Positions 32,315 to 43,651 are shown, numbered from the stretch's first letter. The stretch: DNA of 64,000 bases from an uncultured Atopobiaceae bacterium (GCA_934792625.1 CAKVON010000001.1:144556-208555); one strand, 5' to 3'. Translations and numbers: made by a program. Notes: generated by a model from the sequence alone, not told the origin.

Positions 32315-32390
32315 TGGAGCCCGCGACCGGATTCGAACCGGTGACCTCTTCGTTACCAACGAAGTGCTCTACCTACTGAGCTACACGGGC
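32315..32390 (-). tRNA. tRNA-Thr (anticodon GGU)
   Basis: A 76-nt tRNA with acceptor GCCCGTG/CGCGGGC, encoded CCA, anticodon stem CTTCG/CGAAG with loop TTGGTAA (GGT) and T-arm ACCGGTTCGAATCCGGT. It lies 4 nt from tRNA-Tyr and 20 nt from tRNA-Met, so all are probably processed from one precursor with tuf. Confidence 0.96.
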
Positions 32391-32393
32391 GCA

Positions 32394-32476
32394 TGGTGGG
32401 GATGCTTGGACTCGAACCAAGGAACCCGAAGGAGCGGATTTACAGTCCGCCGCAGTTGCCGCTGTGCCACATCCCC
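32394..32476 (-). tRNA. tRNA-Tyr (anticodon GUA)
   Basis: An 83-nt class II tRNA with acceptor GGGGATG/CATCCCC, encoded CCA, anticodon loop CTGTAAA (GTA), and an expanded variable arm CTCCTTCGGGTTCC-region. It is the first gene after the strong promoter at 32529-32557. Confidence 0.96.
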
Positions 32477-32528
32477 ATGCTATTTTCAAGCTCTGCCGCA
32501 AGGCACCTTCTCCCCTGCAGCGGTGGAA

Positions 32529-32557
32529 AATATACGCCGGCGAAATAATGTTGTCAA
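32529..32557 (-). promoter_or_regulatory. Near-consensus promoter of tRNA-Tyr-Thr-Met-tuf
   Basis: On the minus strand TTGACA (32552-32557), a 17-bp spacer and TATATT (32529-32534) differ from the sigma-70 consensus by one base. The downstream transcript carries three tRNAs and tuf. The 177-nt spacer also holds the tRNA-Thr(UGU) terminator. Confidence 0.92.
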
Positions 32558-32623
32558 CGTAATCCACCCTACCGGGCGTTGCCCGCACACCATTCCTGCA
32601 CAACCCCAGGTAAATCCATATGG

Positions 32624-32644
32624 AAAGGCCGCCCGTAGGCGGCC
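32624..32644 (-). terminator. Terminator after tRNA-Thr(UGU)
   Basis: GGCCGCC (32627-32633) and GGCGGCC (32638-32644) form a perfect 7-bp stem with a tetraloop, followed on the minus strand by TTTCC. It separates tRNA-Thr(UGU) from the tRNA-tuf promoter. Confidence 0.7.
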
Positions 32645-32653
32645 GAGAATTCG

Positions 32654-32728
32654 TGGAGCTGGCGATAGGAATCGAACCTACAACGACTGGTTTACAAAAC
32701 CAGGGCTCTACCGTTGAGCTACGCCAGC
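32654..32728 (-). tRNA. tRNA-Thr (anticodon UGU)
   Basis: A 75-nt tRNA with acceptor GCTGGCG/CGCCAGC, encoded CCA, anticodon stem CTGGT/ACCAG with loop TTTGTAA (TGT), and T-arm TAGGTTCGATTCCTA. It follows yacP by 42 nt and has its own terminator. With tRNA-Thr(GGU) nearby it reads all ACN codons except perhaps ACG. Confidence 0.95.
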
Positions 32729-32770
32729 GCTTTGGTGTGAGGGCATGATAGCGCAGTGCCGCAAAAGACG

Positions 32771-33316
32771 CTACCTGCCGAGAAGTGCGTCGAGCTTGGC
32801 GCGCACGGCGGGGTCCAACCTGTCGGCTACGGTAAGCCGCTGGTGGTTGCGCTCCTCGTTGGCGACCCACGCGTCCTTCTCGTTAGTCACGACGTCGGAG
32901 ATGAGGGCCGTGGAGGACACGCGGGTGACGGGGATGCCTCCGACCGTGGCCCTGATCGTGTTGTCGGACGTCACGACCGTGACCTCGCGCTCCTGCAGGC
33001 GGCACTCGGTGACCAGGCGCTCGATCACGGTGTCGGCGGTCTCGCCCGTCCTGGAGAAGACGAGGCGGATGCCCGCCTGGGTGATGTCCGGGCGGTCCGG
33101 GTTGACGTTGCCAGCGCCGTCGAACACGATCACGGCGTCGTAGCGGCCTTGCGCATAGGCGGCGACGTCGGCAACCAGCAGCGCGCGGGCGCGGTCGAAC
33201 GGGTCGCCCGAGAGGTCCCGCGGGCCCTTCTCGTCCAGAAGGCTTGTGTAGCGCGGCGTCTTGTAGATGACGTTGTAGCCGTCGACGACCAGCAGCTCTC
33301 GCTTGGCGCGCGCCAT
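32771..33316 (-). CDS. yacP: NYN/PIN-domain RNase-like protein, YacP family
   Basis: The 181-residue protein begins at ATG 33314-33316 (MARAKRELLVVDGYNVIYKT) and has the NYN pattern: an N-terminal VVDGYNVI acidic residue, AVIVFDGAG, and VTVVTSDNTIRATV, consistent with a metal-binding PIN-like nuclease fold. The B. subtilis relative YacP/Rae1 is a ribosome-associated mRNA endonuclease, so a similar role is inferred. It follows rlmB by 2 nt at the end of the cysS-rlmB-yacP run, a common bacterial order. Its last codons (LLGR-stop) are written with CTTCTCGGCAGG, a copy of the recurrent element. Confidence 0.88.
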   Translation of the reverse strand: MARAKRELLVVDGYNVIYKTPRYTSLLDEKGPRDLSGDPFDRARALLVADVAAYAQGRYDAVIVFDGAGNVNPDRPDITQAGIRLVFSRTGETADTVIERLVTECRLQEREVTVVTSDNTIRATVGGIPVTRVSSTALISDVVTNEKDAWVANEERNHQRLTVADRLDPAVRAKLDALLGR

Positions 33317-33318
33317 GG

Positions 33319-34245
33319 CTACAGCCCCTCCCCGCTCGCGTGGGTGCGGCGCATCCACTCGTAGCACATGACCGTTGCGGCCTGGGCGACGTTGAGCGAC
33401 TCGACCGAGCCGCGCTGGGGCAGCTTGCAGGTGAAGTCGCACTTCTCGAGGACCAGGCGCGAGATGCCCGAGCCCTCCGACCCCATGACCAGCGCAAGGC
33501 GGCCCTGCAGCGGGGCGTCCCACACGACGTCGGTAGCGTGCTCGGTCGAGCCTGCCACCCAGAAGCCGGCGTCCTTGAGCTCGGCGATGGCCGAGGCGAG
33601 GTTGGGGACCTGGGCGATGGGCAGGTGCAGCACGGCACCCGCGGACGTCTTGTAGGCGGCGGTGCCCACGCGGGCCGAGCGCGCCTTGGGGATGACCACG
33701 CCGGCGGCGCCCACGACCTCGGCGCTGCGGACGATCGCGCCGAAGTTGCCGTCGTCGGTCACGTGGTCGAGAAGGACCACGAGCGCGTCGCCGTCGCCCG
33801 CCGCGGCGATCACGTCCGCGAGGTCGGCGTAGGCGAAGGGGCGGGCCTTGACCACGACGCCCTGGTGGGCGCCGTGCGAGGACATTTCGTCGAGCCTGGC
33901 GCGCGGAACCTCCTCGACCTCGACGCCGGCGGCGACCAGACGGGAGACGAGCTCCTCGAGCTTGGGGTCGCGTGCCTGGGAGGTCGCCGCGACGAACGCC
34001 TTGCTCAGCGGCAGCCCCGTCTCGAGCGCCTCGAACACGGCGCGACGGCCCTCGATGAGGTCCGCGCCCGCACCGGACGGGCGACGATCGCGCGGGCGCT
34101 CGTCGTCGCGCTGCTGGCGCGAACGGCCCGCCGCGCGCTGCTGGCGGTACGGCTTGCCCGCGTCGTGGCGCTGGCCCTTGCGCGGGGCCGCGTCACGCTG
34201 CTGGCGCGGCTTGCCGCCGCGCGGGGACCTGCTTGCCTTGGGCAT
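33319..34245 (-). CDS. rlmB: 23S rRNA 2'-O-methyltransferase, TrmH/SpoU family (RlmB-like)
   Basis: SpoU-family enzymes transfer a methyl group from SAM to a ribose 2'-hydroxyl; RlmB acts on G2251 of 23S rRNA. The 308-residue protein has an Arg/Gln-rich disordered N-terminus of about 60 residues, the substrate-binding domain starting LIEGRRAVFEALETG, and the knot motifs NFGAIVRSAEVVGAAGVVIP, VMGSEGSGISRLVLEKCD and LNVAQAATVMCYEW. An upstream GTG (34252-34254) is in frame, but it forms part of the AGGTGAG ribosome-binding site, so the ATG at 34243-34245 is preferred. It abuts cysS. Confidence 0.9.
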   Translation of the reverse strand: MPKASRSPRGGKPRQQRDAAPRKGQRHDAGKPYRQQRAAGRSRQQRDDERPRDRRPSGAGADLIEGRRAVFEALETGLPLSKAFVAATSQARDPKLEELVSRLVAAGVEVEEVPRARLDEMSSHGAHQGVVVKARPFAYADLADVIAAAGDGDALVVLLDHVTDDGNFGAIVRSAEVVGAAGVVIPKARSARVGTAAYKTSAGAVLHLPIAQVPNLASAIAELKDAGFWVAGSTEHATDVVWDAPLQGRLALVMGSEGSGISRLVLEKCDFTCKLPQRGSVESLNVAQAATVMCYEWMRRTHASGEGL

Positions 34246-34254
34246 GCGGCTCAC

Positions 34255-35733
34255 CTAGGCCTTTCGGGCCAGGCGCGGGCCGGCGGCGGTGTCCTCGATC
34301 GCCAGGCCGAGCTCGGCGATGCGGTCGCGGATGCCGTCGGCGAGGCCCCAGTCCTTCCGGGCGCGGGCCTGCTGGCGCGCGTCGAGAAGGGCATCGGCGG
34401 CCTCGGATGCGGAGTCGCCCTCGTAGGAGGCGAGCTCGGCGGCAAGGCCCACCAGCTCGACGGGAAGCTCGTCGGAGGCAGAGGCCGCGGACAGGTCGAT
34501 GCCGAGGACGTCGGCGAGCTCGACCAGGGTGTCGGCTGCGCGCAGCGACACGGCGGTCGAGACGTTGTCGGCCGCCTCGGCGAGGTAGGTGTTGGCGGAG
34601 GTGACCAGCCCGAAGATGGCGGCCAGGGCGCCGGCGCTGTTGAAGTCGTCGTCCATCTGGCGACCGAACTCCTCGCGCGCGGCGTCGACGGCGGTGCCCA
34701 GGGCGCGGTCGGCGTCGTTGAAGTCGCTCTCCTGCGAGGCGCTCTCGGCGGCCCAGCGCAGGTTCTTCACGCAGCCCTGCATGCGCTGCAGGGTGCCCAC
34801 GGTGCCGTCCAGGCGGTCGAACGAGAAATCGAGCGGGGCGCGGTAGTGGGTCTGCAGCATGAGCAGGCGCACGGCGTCGGCCGGGTACTTGTCGAGCACC
34901 TCCTTCAGCGTGTAGAAGTTGCCCAGGCTCTTGGACATCTTCTCGCCGTCGACGCGCAGCATGCCGGTGTGCATCCAGCAGTTGGCGAGCGGCTCGTCCC
35001 AGGCGCACATGGCCTGGGCGGTCTCGTTCTCGTGGTGCGGGAAGATAAGGTCCTGGCCGCCGCCGTGGATGTCGATCGGGGTGCCCAGGTAGCGGTGGAT
35101 CATCGCGCAGCACTCGGTGTGCCAGCCGGGACGGCCGTCGCCCCAGGGGCTGGGCCAGCTGGGCTCGCCGGGCTTGGCTGCCTTCCACAGGGCGAAGTCG
35201 AACGGGTCGCGCTTCTCGTCGTTGACCTCCACGCGCTCGCCGGCGCGCAGCTGGTCAAGGTCGCGGCCCGAGAGGATGCCGTAGTTCCTGTCGGAGCGCA
35301 CCGAGAAGTACACGTCGCCGTTGGAGGCCACGTACGCATGGTCCTTCTCGATAAGGAGCTCGATCATCTGCTGCATGGCCTCGATCTCGCGCGTGGCGCG
35401 CGGGCGGATGTCGGGGTCCAGGATACCGAAGCGGTGCATCTGCTCGATGAAGGCGTTCGAGAACTCCTCGGCGACCTCGGCGGCGGTGCGGCCCTGCTCG
35501 TTGGCGCGGTTGATGATCTTGTCGTCGACGTCGGTGAGGTTCTGGGCGAAGGTGACCTGATAGCCCTTGTACGACAGGTAGCGGCGGATCACGTCGAACG
35601 AGAGGAACGTGCGCGCGTTGCCGATGTGGATCTGGTCGTAGACGGTCGGGCCGCAGACGTACATGCGGATCTTGCCCGGCTCGATGGGCTCGAGCTCCTG
35701 CTTGCGGTGGGTCTGGCTGTTGTAGACGAGCAT
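34255..35733 (-). CDS. cysS: Cysteinyl-tRNA synthetase
   Basis: CysRS is a class Ia enzyme that charges tRNA-Cys. The 492-residue protein has the zinc and HIGH-type region [20 protein letters not shown] near residues 28-47, [33 protein letters not shown], and the KMSKSLGN loop near residue 266. Domain layout and length are standard. It lies upstream of rlmB-yacP and 73 nt after ispF. A GAGGAGAG sequence precedes the ATG. Confidence 0.97.
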   Translation of the reverse strand: MLVYNSQTHRKQELEPIEPGKIRMYVCGPTVYDQIHIGNARTFLSFDVIRRYLSYKGYQVTFAQNLTDVDDKIINRANEQGRTAAEVAEEFSNAFIEQMHRFGILDPDIRPRATREIEAMQQMIELLIEKDHAYVASNGDVYFSVRSDRNYGILSGRDLDQLRAGERVEVNDEKRDPFDFALWKAAKPGEPSWPSPWGDGRPGWHTECCAMIHRYLGTPIDIHGGGQDLIFPHHENETAQAMCAWDEPLANCWMHTGMLRVDGEKMSKSLGNFYTLKEVLDKYPADAVRLLMLQTHYRAPLDFSFDRLDGTVGTLQRMQGCVKNLRWAAESASQESDFNDADRALGTAVDAAREEFGRQMDDDFNSAGALAAIFGLVTSANTYLAEAADNVSTAVSLRAADTLVELADVLGIDLSAASASDELPVELVGLAAELASYEGDSASEAADALLDARQQARARKDWGLADGIRDRIAELGLAIEDTAAGPRLARKA

Positions 35734-35806
35734 GTTCTCTCCTCGTGCCCGCGACGCGGGCCTGTTGGGTGTAGCTATCGCAGAAGTGTAGCGGGTCGCG
35801 CGGACG

Positions 35807-36295
35807 CTATCGCTCGCGCGGGCCCAGAAGGGCCACGGCCCATGCCTCGATTCCCTCCTCGCGCCCGACGAAGCCCAGGCGCTCGGTGGTCGTGGCCTTC
35901 ACGCCGACGTGGTCGACGTCGCAGCCCAGGGCATGCGCGAGGCGCTCGCGCATGAGCTCGCGGTACGGGGCGAGCTTTGGCACCTGGGCCGCCACGGTAC
36001 AGTCGCAGTCCAGAAGCTCGTAGCCCATCTCGCGCACGACGCCCATCGCGCGGGCGAGAAGGACGAGCGAGTCGGCGCCCTCGTAGGCGGGGTCGTCGTC
36101 CGGGAAGAGCTTGCCGATGTCGCCCGCGCGCGCGGCGCCCAGGATGGCGTCGGTCAGGGCGTGGGCGAGCACGTCGGCGTCGGAATGCCCCAGAAGGCCC
36201 CGCTCGCTGGGGACCTCGACGCCGCCCAGGATGCACTTGCGCCCCTCGGCGAAGGCGTGGACGTCGTAGCCGTGCCCGATCCTGAGTCCGCTCAC
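35807..36295 (-). CDS. ispF: 2-C-methyl-D-erythritol 2,4-cyclodiphosphate synthase
   Basis: IspF cyclises CDP-ME-2-phosphate to MEcPP in the non-mevalonate isoprenoid pathway. The 162-residue protein starts at GTG (36293-36295). It has the metal-binding [20 protein letters not shown] near the N-terminus, [20 protein letters not shown], and [18 protein letters not shown]. The C-terminal [20 protein letters not shown] is typical. It overlaps the ispD stop by four bases (GTGA), which implies coupling of two pathway steps. Confidence 0.96.
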   Translation of the reverse strand: MSGLRIGHGYDVHAFAEGRKCILGGVEVPSERGLLGHSDADVLAHALTDAILGAARAGDIGKLFPDDDPAYEGADSLVLLARAMGVVREMGYELLDCDCTVAAQVPKLAPYRELMRERLAHALGCDVDHVGVKATTTERLGFVGREEGIEAWAVALLGPRER

Positions 36296-37059
36296 ACGGC
36301 CTCCCCTCCCCCGGCGGCCACGCCGCCGGAAACGTGCCCGGGCGCCAGGGCCGCCTCGGCGATGGCCAGGTCCTCGGGCAGGGTCACCTTTATGTTGTCG
36401 CGCGACGAGTCGACGCAGGCGACGCGCCCGCCATCGCGCTCGACCAGGGACGCGTCGTCGGTGCCCACGAAGCCGTCGCGCTCGGCGCGCTCGTGGGCGG
36501 CGAGCGCGACGTCCAGGCGAAAGACCTGCGGCGTCTGCGCGTACCAGTAGTCGGCGCGGTCGGGCGTCGACTCGATGATGCCTGTGGGCGCCACCTTGAG
36601 GGTGTCGATCGCGCGGGTCGCCAGGATGGCGCCGTCGGCCGAGGCGTCGTCACGCACGCGTGCGATGACGCGCTCGATGTCGTCGACGCGCACGCAGGGG
36701 CGTGCCGCGTCGTGGATGGCAACAAGCCCGCCGCACTTCTCGGCAGCGACGCGACGAAGGCCCGACAGGCACGACGCCTGCCTGACCGCGCCGGACGCGG
36801 CCAGCAGCACCGGCTTGTCGAGCGTCAGTCGGGACAGGACGTCGTCGCGGACCTCGTCGAACCTCTCGGGGGCGCACACGACGACCGTACGCCCGACCGA
36901 CGGGGCAGCGTCGAAGGCCAGAAGCGACCAGGCGAGCATGGGCAGCCCGGCCACGGGGACGAACTGCTTGCCCCGCGGGTCGCCGAAGCGCTCGCCGGAA
37001 CCGCCCGCGACGACGATCGCGCAGGTGTCGGCCACGCGTGATGCGGATGCGCTTTCCAT
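36292..37059 (-). CDS. ispD: 2-C-methyl-D-erythritol 4-phosphate cytidylyltransferase
   Basis: IspD activates MEP with CTP. The 255-residue protein has the nucleotidyltransferase motif [20 protein letters not shown] near residue 17-36, the conserved [10 protein letters not shown], and a Thr/Lys region with DTLKVAPTG. The 27-residue Gly/Ala tail is not conserved. Its ATG shares one base with the disA stop and its end overlaps ispF. IspE, a third enzyme of the same pathway, is encoded at 54 kb. Confidence 0.95.
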   Translation of the reverse strand: MESASASRVADTCAIVVAGGSGERFGDPRGKQFVPVAGLPMLAWSLLAFDAAPSVGRTVVVCAPERFDEVRDDVLSRLTLDKPVLLAASGAVRQASCLSGLRRVAAEKCGGLVAIHDAARPCVRVDDIERVIARVRDDASADGAILATRAIDTLKVAPTGIIESTPDRADYWYAQTPQVFRLDVALAAHERAERDGFVGTDDASLVERDGGRVACVDSSRDNIKVTLPEDLAIAEAALAPGHVSGGVAAGGGEAV

Positions 37060-38123
37060 CAGGCCTGCCTTCCGTGCATGCGCGAGAGGCTGTCGGCCAG
37101 AATCGTGGGGTTGTGCACGCCGATGTCGTCGAGGCGCGAGGGGTTCTCCTGGATCTCGCCGAGCATCTCCTGGAGCGAGCCGTACTCGTCGACGAGCTTC
37201 TCGGCCATGCCCTCGCGCACGACGGAGATGCGCGACAGAGTGCGCAGGCCCAGCGGCTTGACGACGCTCTCCTCGGTGGTCCCCTCCAGGCCGAGGATGG
37301 CCGCGACCTGCTTGAAGCCGAGCGAGCGCTTGGCGGCGAGCATGCGGAACTGCTCGCGGATCTCGCAGGCGACCTCGGGCGAGGAGTCGTGCGCGTAGTC
37401 GCGGACCATAAGCAGGTACTCGTCGGAGACCTCGCCGGTGAGCTGGGAGCGCTGCATCTCGACCGTACGACCCTCGCTGCCCAGCTGGGCGATGAGGTTG
37501 CGTAGGTCGGCGTCGGCCGCCAGCAGCAGCTCGAACGAGTTGAAGATCTTGGTGACGTCGCCCAGGGTGACGAAGTTGTCCATCTCGAGCGAGCTGAGTC
37601 GCACCAGGCTGCGATCGAGCGACTGGCGCGTGGTCTGCAGGGTGGTGAGCAGCTGGCTGACCGAGGTCATGAGCTCGGCCGTGGGCCTCAGCTGGAAGGA
37701 GCGGCCGTTGAGGTAGACGTGGACGACCTGGCGGCGCTCGGACACCGAGATCACGATGGCCTTGGTGAGCAGGCTCATGCGCGCCGCGGTGCGGTGGCGC
37801 ATGCCGGTCTCGGCCGTGGGCAGCGACGGGTCGGGGTTGAGGTGGAAGTTGGCGCGCAGGATCTGCGTGAGGTCACGGTCGATGACGATGGCGCCATCCA
37901 TCTTGGAGAGCTCGAACAGCCTGTTGGCCGTGAACGAGATGTTGAGCGGGAAGCCGTCGTTGCCCGCAGCCAGGACCGCGTCGGAGTCGCCGACGCAGAT
38001 GAGGGCGCCGAGGTGTCCCGCGATGATCATGTCGAGCGCCAGCCTGAGGGCCGTGCCCGGCGCCGTCAGGCTGATGACGTCGTCCATCGTGGTGTCGCAG
38101 GCGTTCTGGTTGGGTGCGTCCAT
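37059..38123 (-). CDS. disA: Diadenylate cyclase DisA (c-di-AMP synthase)
   Basis: DisA makes cyclic di-AMP from two ATP and scans DNA through its C-terminal HhH domain. The 354-residue protein shows the DAC-domain motifs DGAIVIDRDL near residue 75 and GMRHRTAARMSLLTKAIVIS near residue 106-125, which form the catalytic centre, a central helical linker, and a C-terminal HhH domain with LGLRTLSRISVVREGMAEKL. It is 9 nt from no other upstream gene; its leader contains a GC hairpin. ispD follows with a one-base overlap. Confidence 0.95.
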   Translation of the reverse strand: MDAPNQNACDTTMDDVISLTAPGTALRLALDMIIAGHLGALICVGDSDAVLAAGNDGFPLNISFTANRLFELSKMDGAIVIDRDLTQILRANFHLNPDPSLPTAETGMRHRTAARMSLLTKAIVISVSERRQVVHVYLNGRSFQLRPTAELMTSVSQLLTTLQTTRQSLDRSLVRLSSLEMDNFVTLGDVTKIFNSFELLLAADADLRNLIAQLGSEGRTVEMQRSQLTGEVSDEYLLMVRDYAHDSSPEVACEIREQFRMLAAKRSLGFKQVAAILGLEGTTEESVVKPLGLRTLSRISVVREGMAEKLVDEYGSLQEMLGEIQENPSRLDDIGVHNPTILADSLSRMHGRQA

Positions 38124-38161
38124 CGGCTTGCCCTTCTGTCCGAGGTGCCGTCATGTCGAAA

Positions 38162-38190
38162 GGGCCGCCTCGCGCGTGCGCGGGCGGCCC
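38162..38190 (-). terminator. Hairpin in the disA leader
   Basis: GGGCCGCC (38162-38169) and GGCGGCCC (38183-38190) form a perfect 8-bp stem with a 13-nt loop that can pair internally, followed on the minus strand by TTTCG. A perfect TATAAT (38220-38225) lies upstream of it, so the hairpin would be inside the disA leader. It may terminate clpC transcripts or attenuate disA. Confidence 0.5.
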
Positions 38191-38219
38191 CGTTGGCCTT
38201 CTTGGGGTCACAGGCCCCG

Positions 38220-38225
38220 ATTATA
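38220..38225 (-). promoter_or_regulatory. Candidate -10 of the disA operon
   Basis: TATAAT on the minus strand, about 97 bp upstream of disA. No good -35 lies at the right distance, so the promoter may need an activator or may not be active. A single TGCCGAGAAG element lies 44-53 bp further upstream (38269-38278). Confidence 0.4.
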
Positions 38226-38268
38226 CCGTTGGCATGTGGGGTGCCCGTGTGCGCCGGCCGCCCCACGC

Positions 38269-38278
38269 TGCCGAGAAG
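38269..38278. repeat. Single TGCCGAGAAG element between clpC and disA
   Basis: A solitary TGCCGAGAAG half-site lies in the 180-nt clpC-disA gap, 26 nt past the clpC stop codon on the minus strand and upstream of the disA candidate -10. Confidence 0.55.
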
Positions 38279-38303
38279 TGCCGCGCGACCGCAGGCGCGG
38301 ACG

Positions 38304-40880
<2,577 letters not shown>

Positions 40881-40921
40881 TGATGCCTCTCTTTGCCGCG
40901 GGGCGGCATGGTCGGACAGAT

Positions 40922-40944
40922 GGCCCCGGGGCAAGCCCGGGGCC
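40922..40944 (-). other. GC hairpin between lysS and clpC
   Basis: GGCCCCGGG and CCCGGGGCC (within 40922-40944) form a 9-bp or longer stem in the 114-nt lysS-clpC gap. No uridine run follows on the minus strand, so it is a weak terminator candidate for lysS. Confidence 0.45.
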
Positions 40945-40994
40945 TTATCCGTTGCGTGTACCCGTCGGCCGCGCGCGGTAGTCGCGCGAGCTCG

Positions 40995-43598
40995 CTAGCA
41001 GAGCTTGGCGCCGGCGGGGATGCGATCGTCGAGCATGAGCAGGTTCAGGCCCTCGTTGCCGTCCTTGTCGTGGTGAACGGCGCTGATGAGCATGCCCTGC
41101 GAGTCGATGCCCATCATCTTGCGGGGCTTGAGGTTGGTGATGGCCACCAGGGTCCTGCCGACGAGGTCCTCCGGCTCGTAGGAGTCGTGGATGCCCGACA
41201 GGATGGTGCGCTCGGTGCCGGTGCCGTCGTCGAGCGTGAAGCGCAGCAGCTTCTTGCTCTTGGGCACGGCCACGCAGTCCAGGACCTTGACGGCACGGTA
41301 GTCGGAGATGGCGAACTCGTCGTACTCGATCATGTTGTCGTCGATCGGCTCGACGTCGACCGTCGAGAAGTCCGCGCCGCCGACGCCGGAGGTGGCGGAG
41401 ACGGGCAGGCCGGTCACGGCCGTCTTGGCGACGGGGGCCGCCTCGGCGGGCTCGGCCTCGACGGCGGCGGTGTTGGCCGCGGCCTCGGGGTTGGACGGGT
41501 CGGTGGCCTTCATGGCCTCGATGACGCTGGCAAACAGGTCGTCGAGCTCCACGCCGTTCAACTCGGCGCCGTAGCGGATGACGTCGCGGTCGCAGCCGGC
41601 GGCGAAGCGCTTGTCCTTGAACTTCTTCTTGAGCGACTTGAGCTCGAAGTCCATGACGGACTTGGACGGGCGCATGAGCACCGCTGCCTGAATCAGGCCG
41701 GAGAGCTCGTCGCAGGCAAACAGGACCTTCTCCATCTTGAGCTCGGGCTTGGGGAGCTCCTCGTTGACGTCGGAGTTGTGCGTCTGGATGGCGTGCGCCA
41801 GGTACGGGTCGGCACCGGCGTCGGCCAGGATCTCGGCGGCGTGGACGGTGTGCTCGCGGTCGACGCTCCACTTCTCCCAGTCGAGGTCGTGCAGCAGGCC
41901 GACCTGGCCCCAGAACTCGACGTTGGCGGGGTCGTACTTGCGAGCGTAGTAGCGCATGAGGGCCTCGAGGGTCTCGCCGTGCCTGATGTGGAACGGGTCC
42001 TCGTTGTACTTCTTCAGCAGCTCGAAGGCCTGCTCGCGCGTGAGGCCAGAGTCGAGCCTCTTGCCCTCGTCGCCCGCGGCGGCCTTGGGCTTGTCGAAGA
42101 CCTCGGGGCGCATGTGCGGGAAGAGAAGGACGTCGCGGATGGACGGCTGGTTGGTGAAGAGCATGACCATGCGGTCGATGCCGTAGCCGATGCCGCCGGT
42201 GGGAGGCAGGCCGTACTCGAGGGCACGCACGTAGTCGTAGTCGTACTCCATGGCCTCGTCGTCACCGTGCTGCTTGGCCTCGACCTGGGCCTGGAAGCGG
42301 CCCTCCTGGTCGACCGGGTCGTTGAGCTCGGTGAAGGAGTTGGCGTACTCGTGGCCGGCGACGACGAGCTCGAAGCGCTCGGTCAGGCGCGGGTCGGACG
42401 GGATGCGCTTGGCCAAGGGCGACACCTCGACGGGGTAGTCGCAGACGAAGGTCGGGTTGACCAGGGTCTGCTCGACGAGCTCGTCGTACAGGGTGAAGAT
42501 GAGCTTGCCGGGGCCCCAGTCGGGCTCGAAGTCGAGCTTGTTGGCCTCGAGCAGCTCGCGCAGGCGCTCGACGGGCGTGTCCATGTCGACGTGCTCGCCG
42601 ATGACCTCGCTGACCAGCTCGCTCATGGGCGCCGAGCGCCAAGGGCTGGAGATGTCGATGGTGGTGCCCTGGTAGTCGAACTGGTCGCCCTTGCCCACGG
42701 CCTTGGCGACGGCGTGGAACAGGCCCTCGGTGAGCTGCTTCATGCCCTCGAGGTCGGAGTAGGCGCAGTAGGCCTCCATCGAGGTGAACTCGGGGTTGTG
42801 GGTCTGGTCCATGCCCTCGTTGCGGAACTGGCGGCCGATCTCGTAGACGCGCTCCATGCCGCCGACGATGCAGCGCTTGAGGTGCAGCTCGGTGGCGATG
42901 CGCAGGTAGCACTCCTGGTCGAGCGCGTTGAAGTGCGTGGTGAAGGGCTTGGCGTTGGCGCCGCCCAGCGTCTCCTGCAGAATCGGGGTCTCGACCTCGA
43001 TGTAGCCGCGGTCGTCCTCCATGAAGCGGCGAATGGCCGAGACGATCTTGGAGCGGGTGCGGAAGGTCTCCAGGACGTCGTGGTTCATGATCATGTCGGC
43101 GTAGCGCTGGCGGTAGCGGGCCTCCTTGTCGGTGAAGCCCGTCCACTTGTTGGGCAGCGGGCGGCACGACTTGGCGAGCATCTCGACCTTGGTGGGGGCG
43201 ACGGACAGCTCGCCGCGCTTGGTGCGGACGACCTCGCCGGTGGCGCCCAGGATGTCACCTACGTCGACCTGGCGCAAAAGGTCCCAGGCCTGCTGGCCCA
43301 GCTCGTCCTTACGGCAGAACAGCTGGATGGAGCCCGTGTAGTCCTCGAGCACCGCGAAGATCATCTTGCCCTGGCGACGCAGCGCGCGGATGCGGCCGCC
43401 CATCGATACGACTTCGCCCGTGCAGGCGCCGGCCTCGATGTCGGCGTACTTCTCGGCAAGCTCGGCGGCGTGCGCGGTGACGGTGGAACGCAGGGGATAC
43501 GGGTTGATGCCCGCATCGATCAGCGCCTGGCGCTTGGCGCGACGCACCGCCCTCTCGTCGTTGATGTTGACGACGGGCTGCTCGTTGTCCTGTGCCAT
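40995..43598 (-). CDS. lysS: Lysyl-tRNA synthetase fused to HD hydrolase and Trbp111-type tRNA-binding domain
   Basis: Residues 1 to about 505 are a class II LysRS: an OB anticodon domain, the dimer/motif region, RNEGMDQTHNPEFTSMEAYC (motif 2) and GIGYGIDRMVMLFTNQPSIR (motif 3). A second module (about 520-690) reads as an HD-domain hydrolase: FHIRHGETLEALMRYYARKY, GLLHDLDWEKW, REHTVHAAEIL and AIQTHNSDV supply the metal-binding His and Asp, then ACDELSGLIQAAVLMRPSKS. After an Ala-rich linker (about 690-750), residues 760-867 form an EMAP/Trbp111 OB domain with ISDYRAVKVLDCVAVPKSKK and LVGRTLVAITNLKPRKMMGI. Bacterial LysRS is normally about 500 residues. It follows greA. Confidence 0.93.
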   Translation of the reverse strand: MAQDNEQPVVNINDERAVRRAKRQALIDAGINPYPLRSTVTAHAAELAEKYADIEAGACTGEVVSMGGRIRALRRQGKMIFAVLEDYTGSIQLFCRKDELGQQAWDLLRQVDVGDILGATGEVVRTKRGELSVAPTKVEMLAKSCRPLPNKWTGFTDKEARYRQRYADMIMNHDVLETFRTRSKIVSAIRRFMEDDRGYIEVETPILQETLGGANAKPFTTHFNALDQECYLRIATELHLKRCIVGGMERVYEIGRQFRNEGMDQTHNPEFTSMEAYCAYSDLEGMKQLTEGLFHAVAKAVGKGDQFDYQGTTIDISSPWRSAPMSELVSEVIGEHVDMDTPVERLRELLEANKLDFEPDWGPGKLIFTLYDELVEQTLVNPTFVCDYPVEVSPLAKRIPSDPRLTERFELVVAGHEYANSFTELNDPVDQEGRFQAQVEAKQHGDDEAMEYDYDYVRALEYGLPPTGGIGYGIDRMVMLFTNQPSIRDVLLFPHMRPEVFDKPKAAAGDEGKRLDSGLTREQAFELLKKYNEDPFHIRHGETLEALMRYYARKYDPANVEFWGQVGLLHDLDWEKWSVDREHTVHAAEILADAGADPYLAHAIQTHNSDVNEELPKPELKMEKVLFACDELSGLIQAAVLMRPSKSVMDFELKSLKKKFKDKRFAAGCDRDVIRYGAELNGVELDDLFASVIEAMKATDPSNPEAAANTAAVEAEPAEAAPVAKTAVTGLPVSATSGVGGADFSTVDVEPIDDNMIEYDEFAISDYRAVKVLDCVAVPKSKKLLRFTLDDGTGTERTILSGIHDSYEPEDLVGRTLVAITNLKPRKMMGIDSQGMLISAVHHDKDGNEGLNLLMLDDRIPAGAKLC

Positions 43599-43651
43599 TG
43601 GATTCCCCTTTCTCTCGCGCGGTTCCGTTCCGCGCGGCAATTCACTGTGAG

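Noticed and set aside
36735-36750. CTTCTCGGCAG copies inside genes such as ispD (36741), lysS (43447) and ecfA (48813)
   Set aside because: They encode Ala-Glu-Lys or similar frequent codons and are expected in GC-rich coding sequence, so they were not counted as elements.
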